A stretch of DNA of 64,000 bases, taken from positions 2,108,001 to 2,172,000 of the forward strand of contig NZ_OZ239981.1 in NCBI RefSeq assembly GCF_965196975.1, in the 5' to 3' direction. Positions 43,648 to 53,473 of the stretch are shown one piece after another. This DNA comes from Endozoicomonas sp965196975 (GTDB lineage: Bacteria > Pseudomonadota > Gammaproteobacteria > Pseudomonadales > Endozoicomonadaceae). The notes under the pieces were generated by a model, which was not told where the DNA came from, did not search any database, and worked only from the letters and a program-made list of their open reading frames with translations. The stretch's first letter is position 1. The number at the start of each line of letters is the position of its first letter. Both the position numbers and the translations under genes were made by a program.

Positions 43648-45021
43648 CTATTCTTCATTACCCTTCTCGGTTTCAATTTTCACCAGGGCCGCTTTCAATA
43701 CTTTTTTTATCGAAGCATCATCACACATGATGTCAGTAAGGAAGTCATGCTTCAGTGCACTTGAGGCATTCAATCGACCATCCGATGAAGGATGAAGGTT
43801 TCGGTTAATAAAGTCGACAACTGACGTTGCACCACCAGCGCCATGAAAGCCACTCAGGAATCTGGTTCTCAGTTCTTTTAGGTCTGCATCAACCGCTTCA
43901 ATCATGATATCCAGGGGCATCGCTTCATTTCCGGGCGTGGAATACTTTGCCTCAAGCAGCGCATCAAAAAGATCAGGTTCATTTAACTTCAGGTCGACTG
44001 CATGGAAATCTACGGGTTTAAGCGCTGTCTGCCACTCTCCCGTTGCTTGATCCGAAGCCTGGTACTTTTGCATCGATTGTTTTAGCCGCCACATAAGCGC
44101 CATCCTTGATGACAGGGTAATGTCTCCATACTCTGCACCGGCGGTGAAAAGATCATCACCTCTCGGGTTGGTAACGTTGGAAAAAATAGAATACAGAATT
44201 TGTCCGATACTGTAACAATCCACCTTATCGGAAATCGTTGATGTTCCTCCTGAGGTATAGAATTCCGGTGAGGTATAGAACTCTGAGCCAACACGTTGTT
44301 GCTCCCCTATTTTGTCAAGACTGCCAAAATCAAGAACGAATGCCTTCAGATCTTTGCTGGATATTCGGATGTTTTTCGGTTTTATGTCCTGGTGGCAATA
44401 CCCTTGCGTTTCCAGATGACGAAGCACATCAACCACGTCTCTAATGAGATGCTGGATCGTTCCCCAGAATCTTGAATGCGTTATCTTTCCAGAATGGTAT
44501 TGCTCGATCAGTGTATCCATTACCGTCGACAAATCGGCTCCGGGGATATAATCCAATAACATGCCTGATTGACCGTCAATCTCCGTCATACCGTAACAGT
44601 TGACAATATTTGGATGCGCTCCGATCAAGTGCATAATCTGGCACTCTTGTTTAACCTGATCCACGTCTTGTAAAGCCACCTTGAACGCCAACTCCCGGCT
44701 GCTGTCCATCGCATCAACCACTTTCCAGACCTGGCCAAACCCACCCCGGCCAATAACACGTTCTTTCACCCATCGGGTTTCAGGGCTGTACTGCGTTTGA
44801 TCCAAACCAGCATACCCATCATCAGTCTGGTGAATTTTCATGTCTGACAAAGCGCGCTGACAAGAACCGTTAGAAAGTTCGCACTGTCGCGCATAATTTG
44901 GTGGGGAAGGTAAAGAGATAAAGCTGGATACGGAATAGTCTTGATAGTAAGCCTTTTCCCTGGCCTTATAGATTGGGCTGATATATGAATTAAGCTCACC
45001 ACCGATTCGATTAAACCGCAT
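43648..45021 (-). CDS. Eukaryote-like serine/threonine protein kinase
   Basis: This 457-residue protein has a kinase domain at about residues 85-330. The Gly-rich loop is IGRGGFGQVWK, the ATP-binding Lys is in LAFKVAL, the catalytic loop is HQDIKPKNI (HQD in place of HRD, Asp and Asn kept), then LDFGSL, and SPEFYTS in place of APE. A short N-terminal extension of about 80 residues is unannotated and there is no membrane segment or PASTA domain. The features look active. The eukaryote-like form suggests a host-directed effector, but no secretion signal is recognised. Confidence 0.85.
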   Translation of the reverse strand: MRFNRIGGELNSYISPIYKAREKAYYQDYSVSSFISLPSPPNYARQCELSNGSCQRALSDMKIHQTDDGYAGLDQTQYSPETRWVKERVIGRGGFGQVWKVVDAMDSSRELAFKVALQDVDQVKQECQIMHLIGAHPNIVNCYGMTEIDGQSGMLLDYIPGADLSTVMDTLIEQYHSGKITHSRFWGTIQHLIRDVVDVLRHLETQGYCHQDIKPKNIRISSKDLKAFVLDFGSLDKIGEQQRVGSEFYTSPEFYTSGGTSTISDKVDCYSIGQILYSIFSNVTNPRGDDLFTAGAEYGDITLSSRMALMWRLKQSMQKYQASDQATGEWQTALKPVDFHAVDLKLNEPDLFDALLEAKYSTPGNEAMPLDIMIEAVDADLKELRTRFLSGFHGAGGATSVVDFINRNLHPSSDGRLNASSALKHDFLTDIMCDDASIKKVLKAALVKIETEKGNEE

Positions 45022-45310
45022 ACGGCCTCCCTGGCAAATTCAAACGCTTATTTTGTCCTTTACTGCCCTTGTTTTGCGTCAATCTACCACAAAACCGTCC
45101 ATGAACGTTTACGACTTAAGTCATACAAACTGGAAGCCAATGGCCGATACCAGGTGACTTTCAACAGCCTTTAAAAGGTATATAGTGATGACCAGACAAC
45201 GCACTTTATAATTTGAAAGACAGCGTCGTTACAAAACACAAAGACTAAGCTGACAGCATCATCCGGACAACACATCAACGGAATGGCTTCGGCCTATAAG
45301 AAACCATCGA

Positions 45311-46477
45311 ATGCCCATGCTGACAACCCTATCCATAGCAAACTATCGCTCCATCATGTCACTGACTTTGCCACTGGGTTCACTGAACCTGATTACGGGA
45401 GCCAATGGCAGCGGTAAATCCAATCTCTACAAGGCCTTGCGACTACTGGCCAAAACCGCCTCTGGTGGCGTCGTCAACTCACTCGCTGAAGAAGGTGGAC
45501 TGCACTCCACCTACTGGGCTGGGCCGGAAGAGCTTACCGATGCCATGAAGCGGGGTGATGTCGATATCCAGGGAACACAGCGGAAAAATGTGGTGCGACT
45601 CAAGCTGGGCTTTGCCAGTGAGAGCTTTGGTTACACCATCTCCCTGGGCTTGCCCACTCCCCAACAGTCAGCGTTTACCTTTGACCCGGAAATCAAACAC
45701 GAATGCATTTTCAGTGGCCCAGCCTATCGACCAGCCACCGCACTGGTGGAGCGCAAGGGCAACATGGTCAAAATCCGCCATGATCGACAATGGGAAGTGG
45801 TTACACAGCATATTCCCAACTTCGATAGCCTGTTTGATGCACATGCTGACCCATCCAGTGCCGCAGAAGTCTTTCATGTGCGGGAAATGATTCGCAGCTG
45901 GCGGTTTTACGACCACTTCCGAACCGATGCCGAGGCCCCGGCAAGAAAGCCCCAGTTGGGCACCCGGACACCAGTGTTACACCACGATGGCCGAGATTTG
46001 GCCGCCGCTTTGCAGACCATCATTGAAATCGGTGACCGCAAGGCACTGGACACCGCCATAGAGGATGCATTCCCAGGCTGCCGGCTTCGTGTGGTTACCA
46101 CCGAAGACAGCCGTTTTTCACTGGAGTTTTGCCAGAAAGGCTTACTGAGACCACTGACGGGCGCTGAACTGTCCGATGGTACCCTGCGTTTTATTCTCTG
46201 GATTGCCGCGTTGCTGACACCAAGACCACCCGCCCTGATGGTACTGAACGAGCCTGAAACCAGCCTGCACCCGGATTTACTGCCCGCATTGGCCCGGTTA
46301 ATTGTGCACGCGTCAAGAAACTCCCAGATCTGGGTAATATCCCATGCCAATCGATTAATAAACGCTCTGAACAAACATGAGCAGTGCCATTGGATCGAAC
46401 TGGAAAAGCACCTTGGGCAAACGGAAATCAAAGGTCAGGGTATTCTCGATACTCCCAGCTGGCACTGGCCTGACTAA
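45311..46477 (+). CDS. AAA-family ATPase (AAA_21, RecF/SMC-like)
   Basis: This 388-residue single-gene ATPase opens with the typical TLSIANYRSI segment, Walker A GANGSGKSNLYKALRLL (about residue 32), a signature-like LSDGTLRF and Walker B LMVLNEPETSLHPDLLPALARLI (about residue 308), with the D/H-loop WVISHANRLI. Similar proteins occur in anti-phage systems such as OLD or retron-linked modules, but no nuclease partner is adjacent (the next genes are KefF/Kef), so a defence role is not supported. Confidence 0.88.
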   Translation: MPMLTTLSIANYRSIMSLTLPLGSLNLITGANGSGKSNLYKALRLLAKTASGGVVNSLAEEGGLHSTYWAGPEELTDAMKRGDVDIQGTQRKNVVRLKLGFASESFGYTISLGLPTPQQSAFTFDPEIKHECIFSGPAYRPATALVERKGNMVKIRHDRQWEVVTQHIPNFDSLFDAHADPSSAAEVFHVREMIRSWRFYDHFRTDAEAPARKPQLGTRTPVLHHDGRDLAAALQTIIEIGDRKALDTAIEDAFPGCRLRVVTTEDSRFSLEFCQKGLLRPLTGAELSDGTLRFILWIAALLTPRPPALMVLNEPETSLHPDLLPALARLIVHASRNSQIWVISHANRLINALNKHEQCHWIELEKHLGQTEIKGQGILDTPSWHWPD

Positions 46478-46546
46478 ATGTAGTCTGCCCTTATTGAGCC
46501 GCGAAGATCACACCATTTCATTCATAAACCGTTTAACCTTTCGTTG

Positions 46547-46570
46547 CGAACCTTGTGACCTTCGTGGTTT
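46547..46570. repeat. Single arm of the dispersed CACAAAGG-type repeat
   Basis: CGAACCTTGTGACCTTCGTGGTTT resembles the right arms seen at 30.7 and 51.7 kb (CTTTGTGGCCTTTGTGCTCTTCGTGGTT). It lies between the ATPase gene and the kefF-like gene, in a 200-bp stretch with no gene. Confidence 0.5.
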
Positions 46571-46681
46571 ACATCAGTCCCCCCTTGCACCAGCTACCCC
46601 AATCAACCACCATTAGCGCCATGGCTGGCAACTGTTGTCAATTGCCAGCCAAGAGCAACAACAAGGAGAAAAACCATCGCC

Positions 46682-47299
46682 ATGGCCAGCCACCAGCAGC
46701 GAGTACTGATACTGTTTGCCCATCCATCCCAGCACCGTTCGGAAGTTAATCTTCCGCTGTTTAAGGCCAGCCAGGGTTATGAGCAGGTCACCGTGGTGGA
46801 TCTTTATCGAGAATACCCAACCCTGCGCATCAATATCGAGAAAGAGCAACAGCGTCTGCTGGAGCATGATGTGATCGTCTTTATGTTTCCTCTTTACTGG
46901 TACTCCACACCGGCTATTTTGAAAGAGTGGCAAGACCTGGTACTGGAATACGGCTTTGCCTATGGCCGTGACGGTGTGGCATTAAAAGACAAAGTATTTT
47001 TATGCGCCCTCACCGCCGGAGGGCCAGAAAAAGCGTATCAGGCCGAAGGCTATAATCACTTCACCATCCGAGAACTGTTACAGCCTCTTGAACAGACGGC
47101 TAACTTGACCGGCATGCACTACCTGCCACCCTTTGCACTCTTCAGCGCTCGTACGGCAGCGGAAGAAAACCGGATTGAACAGCATATTGGCCGCTGGCAG
47201 CATCTGCTTCAGGCGCTGATCGATAACCGGGTGGATGTCAACAAAGTTCGTGGCCTGAATACCCTGGCCGAACCACTCGAATCGATTCTCAAGGACTGA
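46682..47299 (+). CDS. kefF: KefF-like quinone oxidoreductase, Kef ancillary protein
   Basis: This 205-residue flavodoxin-fold NAD(P)H oxidoreductase has VLILFAHPSQHRSEVN near the start (FMN-binding), DVIVFMFPLYWYSTPAILKEWQDLV, and KVFLCALTAGGPEKAY. It binds and activates the glutathione-gated Kef potassium channel. The start codon of the Kef gene follows 2 bp after its stop, so the pair is translationally linked, matching the kefF-kefC/B order of enterobacteria. Confidence 0.92.
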   Translation: MASHQQRVLILFAHPSQHRSEVNLPLFKASQGYEQVTVVDLYREYPTLRINIEKEQQRLLEHDVIVFMFPLYWYSTPAILKEWQDLVLEYGFAYGRDGVALKDKVFLCALTAGGPEKAYQAEGYNHFTIRELLQPLEQTANLTGMHYLPPFALFSARTAAEENRIEQHIGRWQHLLQALIDNRVDVNKVRGLNTLAEPLESILKD

Positions 47300-47301
47300 C
47301 C

Positions 47302-49218
47302 ATGACTGCATACTTCATCCAGGCATTTATCTATCTTTGTGCCGCAGTCCTGCTGGTACCACTCGCCAAACGGCTGGGTTTGGGTTCGGTACTGGGCTAC
47401 CTGATTGCGGGCGTGATCATTGGACCATTGACCGGGCTTGTCGGACAGGAAACCACCACCATTCAGCATTTTGCAGAGTTTGGCGTGGTCATGATGCTCT
47501 TTCTGGTCGGGCTGGAATTACAACCCCAGGCACTCTGGTCGATGCGCCATAAACTGCTTGGTCTGGGCGGTCTTCAGGTAACCCTGACAGCAGCAGTTGT
47601 AACAGGGGTTGCCCTGGCCTTTGGCCTGCAGTGGACCGTAGCACTGGCCGTTGGTCTGATCTTCTCATTGTCGTCTACGGCAATTGTACTGCAGACGTTT
47701 AATGAAAAAGGCCTGTCTAAAACCGAAGGCGGCAAGAGTGCCTTTTCGGTTCTGCTGTTTCAGGACATTGCCGTCATCCCCATGCTGGCCTTTATTCCAC
47801 TGCTGGCATTGCCAGAGCTGCAGGAAGCCGCATCAAAACTCTCAGCGGCAGCAGAACACCATGAAGAGCTGAGCATTGTCGCCCATCTTCCCGCCTGGGC
47901 AACAGGGCTGGTGATTCTTGGCACCATCGGCGCTCTGGTTGCTGCAGGGCACTTTCTGAGCCGAGCTCTGTTTCGCTATGTTGCTGATTCCGGGCTGAGA
48001 GAAGTCTTCACAGCCACCGCTCTTATGTTGGTGATTGGTATCGCGGCTCTCATGGGACTGATTGGTCTTTCTCCAGCGCTGGGAACCTTCCTTGCCGGTG
48101 TGGTTCTGGCCAACAGCGAGTTCCGCCATGAGCTGGAGGCGGATATCGAGCCATTTAAAGGCCTCTTGCTCGGCCTGTTTTTTATCACCGTGGGCGCCGG
48201 CATCAATTTTGAGATTCTCTCCAGCAGCCTGATCACCATTGTAAGCCTGACACTGGGGCTGATGCTCACCAAGGCACTGGTGCTCTTTGGCCTGGCCATC
48301 CTGTTCCGCGTGCATCATAGCGACCGTTGGCTGTTTACCCTGAGTCTGGCCCAGGCCGGTGAGTTTGGGTTTGTACTGCTGAGCTATACCGTTGCCGAAC
48401 ACGTCATCCCACACGACCTGGCACAGATGCTTTCCATGGTGGTCGCACTGTCCATGTTCCTGACCCCTGCCCTGTTTATCCTGTTTGAAAAGGTCATTCA
48501 GCCCCGATACCAGAAAAGCAGCGATGACCGGGAGCCCGATACCATTGACCAGCAAGGCCCAGTCATTATTACTGGCATTGGTCGCGTTGGTCAGATCGTA
48601 AATCGCCTGCTGGTTGCCAATAACATACCGACCGTTGTGCTCGACCATTCCGCTGCACAAGTGGATGTAATGCGCAGCCTGAATATCAAAAGCTTTTATG
48701 GCGACGCCAGCCGCCCGGACCTGTTACACACCGCTGGTATTCATGAAGCCAGCCTGATGATTATTGCCATTGATGACCGAGCCCGAGCGCTGGAGCTGGT
48801 TGAACATGTGAAGCAGAACCACCCCCATATCAAGGTGCTGGTGCGCTCATTTGATCGTGCCCATAAATACGAACTAAGGGATGCGGGTGCTGATCTGATC
48901 GTCAGTGAAACCTACCACTCCGCCCTGAACATGGGCACCCATGCACTGGAAGCCCTGGGCTTTCACCCATTCCACGCGGAGCAGATGCGCCAGAACTTTG
49001 TTGAGGTGGATAACAGCAACTGTCTGAAACTTTATGAAAGCTGGCGGGCAGAAGATGAATCACGCAGCTTTGGGGATCACTACCGCGACCTGTTTATCAA
49101 ACTGGAAGGATTGATGCGGGATTCCATGAAAAAAGATCGGGCCGACCGACACACCAGGTCTGAGCGGGGCTGGACACCACCACCGAAAGATTATTTAAAG
49201 GATTTCAAAGCTGATTAA
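47302..49218 (+). CDS. Glutathione-regulated potassium-efflux antiporter KefC/KefB-like
   Basis: This 638-residue CPA2 transporter has about 12 membrane segments in residues 1-400 (SVLGYLIAGVIIGPLTGLVG, VVMMLFLVGLELQP, SSTAIVLQTFNEKGL). A cytosolic RCK/TrkA-N domain (about 415-530, ITGIGRVGQIVNRLL and VVLDHSAAQVDVMRS) binds NAD(H) or glutathione adducts. It effluxes K+ when electrophiles attack the cell. KefB and KefC cannot be told apart here with confidence. Confidence 0.95.
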   Translation: MTAYFIQAFIYLCAAVLLVPLAKRLGLGSVLGYLIAGVIIGPLTGLVGQETTTIQHFAEFGVVMMLFLVGLELQPQALWSMRHKLLGLGGLQVTLTAAVVTGVALAFGLQWTVALAVGLIFSLSSTAIVLQTFNEKGLSKTEGGKSAFSVLLFQDIAVIPMLAFIPLLALPELQEAASKLSAAAEHHEELSIVAHLPAWATGLVILGTIGALVAAGHFLSRALFRYVADSGLREVFTATALMLVIGIAALMGLIGLSPALGTFLAGVVLANSEFRHELEADIEPFKGLLLGLFFITVGAGINFEILSSSLITIVSLTLGLMLTKALVLFGLAILFRVHHSDRWLFTLSLAQAGEFGFVLLSYTVAEHVIPHDLAQMLSMVVALSMFLTPALFILFEKVIQPRYQKSSDDREPDTIDQQGPVIITGIGRVGQIVNRLLVANNIPTVVLDHSAAQVDVMRSLNIKSFYGDASRPDLLHTAGIHEASLMIIAIDDRARALELVEHVKQNHPHIKVLVRSFDRAHKYELRDAGADLIVSETYHSALNMGTHALEALGFHPFHAEQMRQNFVEVDNSNCLKLYESWRAEDESRSFGDHYRDLFIKLEGLMRDSMKKDRADRHTRSERGWTPPPKDYLKDFKAD

Positions 49219-49436
49219 TTGTTTTCATTAGCTACAGAGATTGTAAAGCACACACAGTAAAGAGCTATTTCTTTAAATAACTTTGTGGACTGTGCAACCT
49301 CTGTTGTTTAATTACTGCCTGTTAACTGCATTGATCATAAAATACCTAGAAGAATTCAACCGTAACGTATTTAGAAAAAATTAATTTCAAGCGATATTTT
49401 AAACATCGATCACAGAGTAGCAATAAATGTGCCGAT

Positions 49437-49895
49437 TTAATCGACCTCACTTTCATTACCAGAACTTTCGACTTCCTCATCGATAAAAGTACGTCCAGTC
49501 ACATCAAAAGAATCCTCTCCCCTATTGGCCATGTCATGAAGAGTGTCAGAAGCACCATTTCTGGCTGCGGTCTCTAAAAGCATCGAACCAGCCAAAGAGA
49601 GACTCAGAAGCACTTTGCAAACAGCGTTCATTACAGGAGGTTCAACAGACTCGCCCTCATGAATAGCGTTTTCAGGCTCTCTCAGCAGAGGCCTGCAATA
49701 TCCATCGCTTTCATCGATCAGTCTTTCTAATAACCGTTGTTGGTCTTCTAATTTAAGAGCTGGATCACATTTTATAAGAAAATTCATTTCAAACTTAGCC
49801 ATGGCGATCTTGGCCGCCTTTACTTCATTATGATGCGAATTATAAAGATCAGTATTACGAACTATACTATTATAAGACAATAATATTGGGTTCAT
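49437..49895 (-). CDS. Hypothetical protein whose ribosome-binding site was split off by an IS
   Basis: The original ATG (49893-49895, MNPILLSYNSIV...) lies inside the 8-bp target duplication of IS copy D. The product is 152 residues, helical and acidic toward the C-terminus (DEEVESSGNESEVD). No family is recognised. On the far side of the IS at 51296-51310 the native AGGAGTAAAAT-ATG leader is preserved, so the gene has lost its own leader and would need expression from the IS. A longer frame to 49943 includes only IS sequence. Confidence 0.65.
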   Translation of the reverse strand: MNPILLSYNSIVRNTDLYNSHHNEVKAAKIAMAKFEMNFLIKCDPALKLEDQQRLLERLIDESDGYCRPLLREPENAIHEGESVEPPVMNAVCKVLLSLSLAGSMLLETAARNGASDTLHDMANRGEDSFDVTGRTFIDEEVESSGNESEVD

Positions 49896-49899
49896 ATTT

Positions 49900-51290
49900 G
49901 GGTGCTCTCTCAATTTGATAACTGACTCATAGGTTAGCTTCAACCTTTCCAGTCATGAACTCAGACCAAAGTTGTTCCCAGCGCCCCTTACTCTGGATCA
50001 GTGCTCTTGTTGTCAAAAGCACTTCCGCTCCTGTTGCTTTCCACCTCATTCCAGAACCACATAATCGTTGCTTTACCAGAGTCTTACAAGCCGCTTCAGT
50101 AACTCCTGAACCTATTGGCCAATGGCGTTTAAGCGCCTGATGATAATTCATTAACTGGTGATTGTTTGTAAAATAGCTCACAGCTTTGTAGCGCTTCTCT
50201 GTCAGTGCGATTGTCTTTTTCGGGAGCTCGGCTGATTCAATTTCCTGAAGGATTTTTTTGGCTGCTCCACGCTTGTTTTTCAAACTATGTAGCCTGTCTT
50301 CAAGCCACTGGTGTCGCTTCGCCTTACTGGTTGGAAACAGTGCTTCCGCTGCTCCAGCTAAATATTCAGATGCATGATAAAAATCGAGTATCTGCCCAGA
50401 GGTATGTTGTTTCAAATAACTCCAGTTTTCTCTAGCCCCGTCAGCTACCCCGATGTATGTGGCATTTGGGTAGAGTCGTTTTAGATCTGCAATCTCCTCG
50501 TCGAGCTTGCTCATAAAGCTTTGTTTACCATACTCTGGCGAACTGGCTGTATATATCGTGTGGAGCCTGTCTCCATCTGCAGAATATAGGCTCAATGTCC
50601 CACACATGGCTTCCCTCCAGCCTTCTTCACAAAGCAGCATGCAGGTTCCATCCAGACCAATGGCTATTGTTTCAACAGGCTCTTTTAGTGGAGGAAGGTG
50701 GTAGTGAGTGTCTTGCTGGTCTTCAATTAATGCACCTACTCTGTCCGATAAATGCTTGATATAAGAATTTGAAAGCGTCCTTTGATGGTTGGTCTCAAAA
50801 TCTTCTTTTACCGCAGGCGCTGGCATCTGGCTGTATTTCCAGGCGATAGACTTGGCAAATTTGGGGGTAGCTGAACCAATAATACCGGCACGAAGATCAA
50901 GTGCTGCCAGAGTACTGCCACCTCTGACACCCTGATATACGGAGCGCTCCAAAGGTATACGACCGTATAAGGTTTCATAGTGCTTAAGAACCTTTCCTTT
51001 GTAGTTCCACTTCTGCTGATTAACGACGATAGGTTCTTTATTGGGTGATTCAAATAGCCCCAATAACTCTTTTGTTCCAAGCTGCCCGGCTTCATTGAGT
51101 GCACGCTGTAAACTATCTTCAAGATTCAGCATGTTGCCTGAATCTATAGAAACTTCAATTTGCAAAACGATGCTTTTGGTAGAGCTGGAAATAACAGAAG
51201 CGGGCATGACAGTTAACTATTATGAGTGGTGTTCCCATAGTAGCTGTGAAAATAGAGCACTATTGTTTCAATCATTCAGAGAGAGCACCC
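49900..51290 (-). mobile_element. ISKra4-type insertion sequence, copy D
   Basis: It is 1391 bp with the target duplication TCATATTT at 49892-49899 and 51291-51298. The duplicated bases include the start codon of the hypothetical gene to its left, so there are now two ATG codons, one with the ribosome-binding site and one with the gene. Confidence 0.94.
49927..51207 (-). CDS. ISKra4-family transposase (copy D)
   Basis: This is an intact 426-residue transposase, same protein as the others. It is co-directional with the hypothetical gene downstream, whose start lies 32 bp past the transposase stop, so read-through transcription is possible. Confidence 0.9.
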   Translation of the reverse strand: MPASVISSSTKSIVLQIEVSIDSGNMLNLEDSLQRALNEAGQLGTKELLGLFESPNKEPIVVNQQKWNYKGKVLKHYETLYGRIPLERSVYQGVRGGSTLAALDLRAGIIGSATPKFAKSIAWKYSQMPAPAVKEDFETNHQRTLSNSYIKHLSDRVGALIEDQQDTHYHLPPLKEPVETIAIGLDGTCMLLCEEGWREAMCGTLSLYSADGDRLHTIYTASSPEYGKQSFMSKLDEEIADLKRLYPNATYIGVADGARENWSYLKQHTSGQILDFYHASEYLAGAAEALFPTSKAKRHQWLEDRLHSLKNKRGAAKKILQEIESAELPKKTIALTEKRYKAVSYFTNNHQLMNYHQALKRHWPIGSGVTEAACKTLVKQRLCGSGMRWKATGAEVLLTTRALIQSKGRWEQLWSEFMTGKVEANL

Positions 51291-51298
51291 TCATATTT

Positions 51299-51818
51299 TA
51301 CTCCTAAACATTTATTAACTTGGCATCAATCATGTTTCGTTAACTATCAGGATGAAATTCAAAAAACAGTTAGCCAATATAAAAAGACCCTCGATTCAAT
51401 AAGCCTTGAATATTTTTATCTTGTAAAGACTAGTCAAACTATCTTTTTGCACAAGTTTTAAATGCGATAAAAACTGGAACCCAATACCTTCATCCCATTA
51501 AAAATCTCAAATACTAGTTTTTCCGCATTCAGTCATCATAAAAAATTTCGCATTCAAAAAACTGACTTAAGACAATATGATTTTTCCAATTCAAACATTT
51601 ATTTTATTTTCAACCCAAGAGATCACAAAGTACAAAGAGGAAAGCGTAGTCTTATCAACTTTGTGGCCTTTGTGCTCTTCGTGGTTCACACTTTTAAATC
51701 TGTGATCTCCGCAACCTCCCACTTTGCAGGATTGCCAATCTCCACTTATACCTTATGACAGCAGCCTGAACATACGTCACAGGCTGCACTTTCTGTTTCT
51801 GGTCATGAGGATACCAGT
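51299..51818. other. Long gene-free stretch before catalase
   Basis: The left end carries the stranded ribosome-binding site of the gene cut by copy D. The middle is A/T rich without genes. At 51618-51689 is an inverted pair of the dispersed repeat (AGATCACAAAGTACAAAGAG, and CTTTGTGGCCTTTGTGCTCT with CGTGGTT following). The catalase promoter must lie at the right end, but no OxyR site can be assigned. Confidence 0.55.
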
Positions 51819-53258
51819 ATGTCCAAACGTCGCCTGACTTCTGTATCAGGAGCCCCGGTTGCTGATAACAATAACGTCAAAACCGCCGGTCCCCGGGGAC
51901 CGATGATGCTGGAAGACGTGTGGTACCTGGAAAAGCTTGCTCACTTTGCCAGGGAAGTGATTCCGGAACGGCGAATGCATGCCAAGGGTTCCGGTGCCCA
52001 TGGCACCTTTACCGTAACTCACGACATCACGAAATACAGCAAAGCCGCTATCTTCTCGGAAGTGGGTAAGGAAACCCCGATGTTTATCCGCTTTTCAACG
52101 GTGGCCGGTGAGCGCGGTGCGGCGGATGCCGAACGGGATATCCGTGGCTTTGCCATGAAGTACTACACCGACGAGGGAAACTGGGACCTGGTGGGCAATA
52201 ACACCCCGGTCTTCTATCTGCGGGATCCATTGAAATTCCCCGACCTGAACCATGTGGTCAAACGGGATCCACGGGACAATATGCGCAGTAACGCCCATAA
52301 GTGGGACTTCTTCTCCCATCTCCCTGAATCCCTGCACCAGATCACTATTGATTACAGTGACCGGGGCCTGCCCCACTCCTATCGCCATATGCACGGTTTT
52401 GGCAGCCATACCTTCAGCCTGATCAACCGCAATAATGAACGACACTGGGTGAAGTTCCATTTCCGCTGCGAGCAAGGCATTGAGAACCTGATGGACGATG
52501 ACGCCATGAAACTGGTGGGTATGGACCGTGAATCCAGTCAACGGGACTTGTTCAACGCCATTGAACGGGGTGAACACCCCCGCTGGACCATGCAGATCCA
52601 GGTACTGACCGAAGAGCAGGCCAGACAACTGCCCTACAATCCGTTTGACCTGACCAAGGTCTGGCGCCATAACGATGCCCCCCTGATGGATGTGGGCTAC
52701 TTTGAACTGAACCGCAACCCGGACAACTACTTTAACGAGGTTGAACAGGTGGCCATGAACCCAGCCAGTGTGGTGCCCGGCATCAGCTTCTCTCCGGACA
52801 AAATGTTGCAGGGTCGACTGTTCTCCTATGGTGATGCCCATCGCTATCGTCTTGGGGTAAACCATCACCAGATTCCGGTGAATGCGCCCAAATGCCCCTT
52901 CCACAACTACCACCGTGACGGCGCCATGAGGGTGGACAGCAACAGTGGCGACAGCATCACCTATGAGCCCAATAGCTTTGGGCTGTTCCAGGAATCCCCT
53001 GAAACCGCCGAGCCACCACTGGCTCTGGAAGGAGCGGATGACCATTGGAACCATCGGCAGGATGATGACTACTTTTCCCAGGTGCTGGCCCTCTATAACC
53101 TGCTCAGTGAAGAGGAACATCAGCGGATTCATCAGCGTATTGCCAGTGAACTGGTGACCATTCCCCAGGATATTGCCGAACGGCAGCTGAAGCTGTTTGG
53201 TCAGGTGCATGAGGCTTATGAAGCGGGCATTCGTAAGGCGATGGCGATGAGTGGCTAG
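51819..53258 (+). CDS. katA: Monofunctional haem catalase
   Basis: This 479-residue small-subunit (clade 3) catalase degrades H2O2. The distal haem His is in RRMHAKGSGAHGTF (about residue 54), the distal Asn in DLVGNNTPVFYLRDPLKFPD, and the proximal haem Tyr in RLFSYGDAHRYRLG (about residue 338). No signal peptide is seen, so it is cytosolic. The last roughly 40 codons and the sequence behind the gene are duplicated at 55.7-56.0 kb. Confidence 0.97.
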   Translation: MSKRRLTSVSGAPVADNNNVKTAGPRGPMMLEDVWYLEKLAHFAREVIPERRMHAKGSGAHGTFTVTHDITKYSKAAIFSEVGKETPMFIRFSTVAGERGAADAERDIRGFAMKYYTDEGNWDLVGNNTPVFYLRDPLKFPDLNHVVKRDPRDNMRSNAHKWDFFSHLPESLHQITIDYSDRGLPHSYRHMHGFGSHTFSLINRNNERHWVKFHFRCEQGIENLMDDDAMKLVGMDRESSQRDLFNAIERGEHPRWTMQIQVLTEEQARQLPYNPFDLTKVWRHNDAPLMDVGYFELNRNPDNYFNEVEQVAMNPASVVPGISFSPDKMLQGRLFSYGDAHRYRLGVNHHQIPVNAPKCPFHNYHRDGAMRVDSNSGDSITYEPNSFGLFQESPETAEPPLALEGADDHWNHRQDDDYFSQVLALYNLLSEEEHQRIHQRIASELVTIPQDIAERQLKLFGQVHEAYEAGIRKAMAMSG

Positions 53259-53271
53259 TTTCTATTAATTA

Positions 53272-53470
53272 ACTGCAAAGGCGCAAAAACACAGAGGAAA
53301 CGCTTTTCTTCCTGACTCTGTGTTCTTGATAAAGTGGTAAGAACTCTTCCAGAAGATGCATTAAATTCAGGCGGGTACCGATCAGCCCTATTGGGCTCCC
53401 GCCCCCTTTTCCCCAACTCCCCCGGTAACCATTCACACCTCTGATATACGACCTTTGCCTTTTGCAATAC
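53272..53470. repeat. Post-catalase segment, duplicated at 55872-56045
   Basis: Shared words in order are AACACAGAGGAAACGCTTTTC/ACACAGAGCAAACGCTTTC, TTCCTGACTCTG, a CC-CTCTTTCTCC or CCCCCTTTTCCCC segment, ATTCACAC and ACGACTTTTGTCTTT or ACGACCTTTGCCTTT. The copy is diverged but collinear with 55872-56045. It includes a member of the dispersed CACAGAG repeat. Confidence 0.6.
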
Positions 53471-53473
53471 GCC

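Noticed and set aside
45311..46477. AAA ATPase as part of an anti-phage defence operon
   Set aside because: No nuclease, reverse transcriptase or toxin gene adjoins it; the next genes are KefF/Kef. Kept as an ATPase of unknown role.
47842..48660. 272-codon frame antisense to the Kef antiporter
   Set aside because: Lies entirely within a clearly coding gene on the other strand and shows no domain.
52095..53210. 371-codon frame antisense to catalase
   Set aside because: Shadow frame of a highly biased, well conserved catalase gene; composition (Val, His, Gly runs) is what the complementary strand of such a gene gives.
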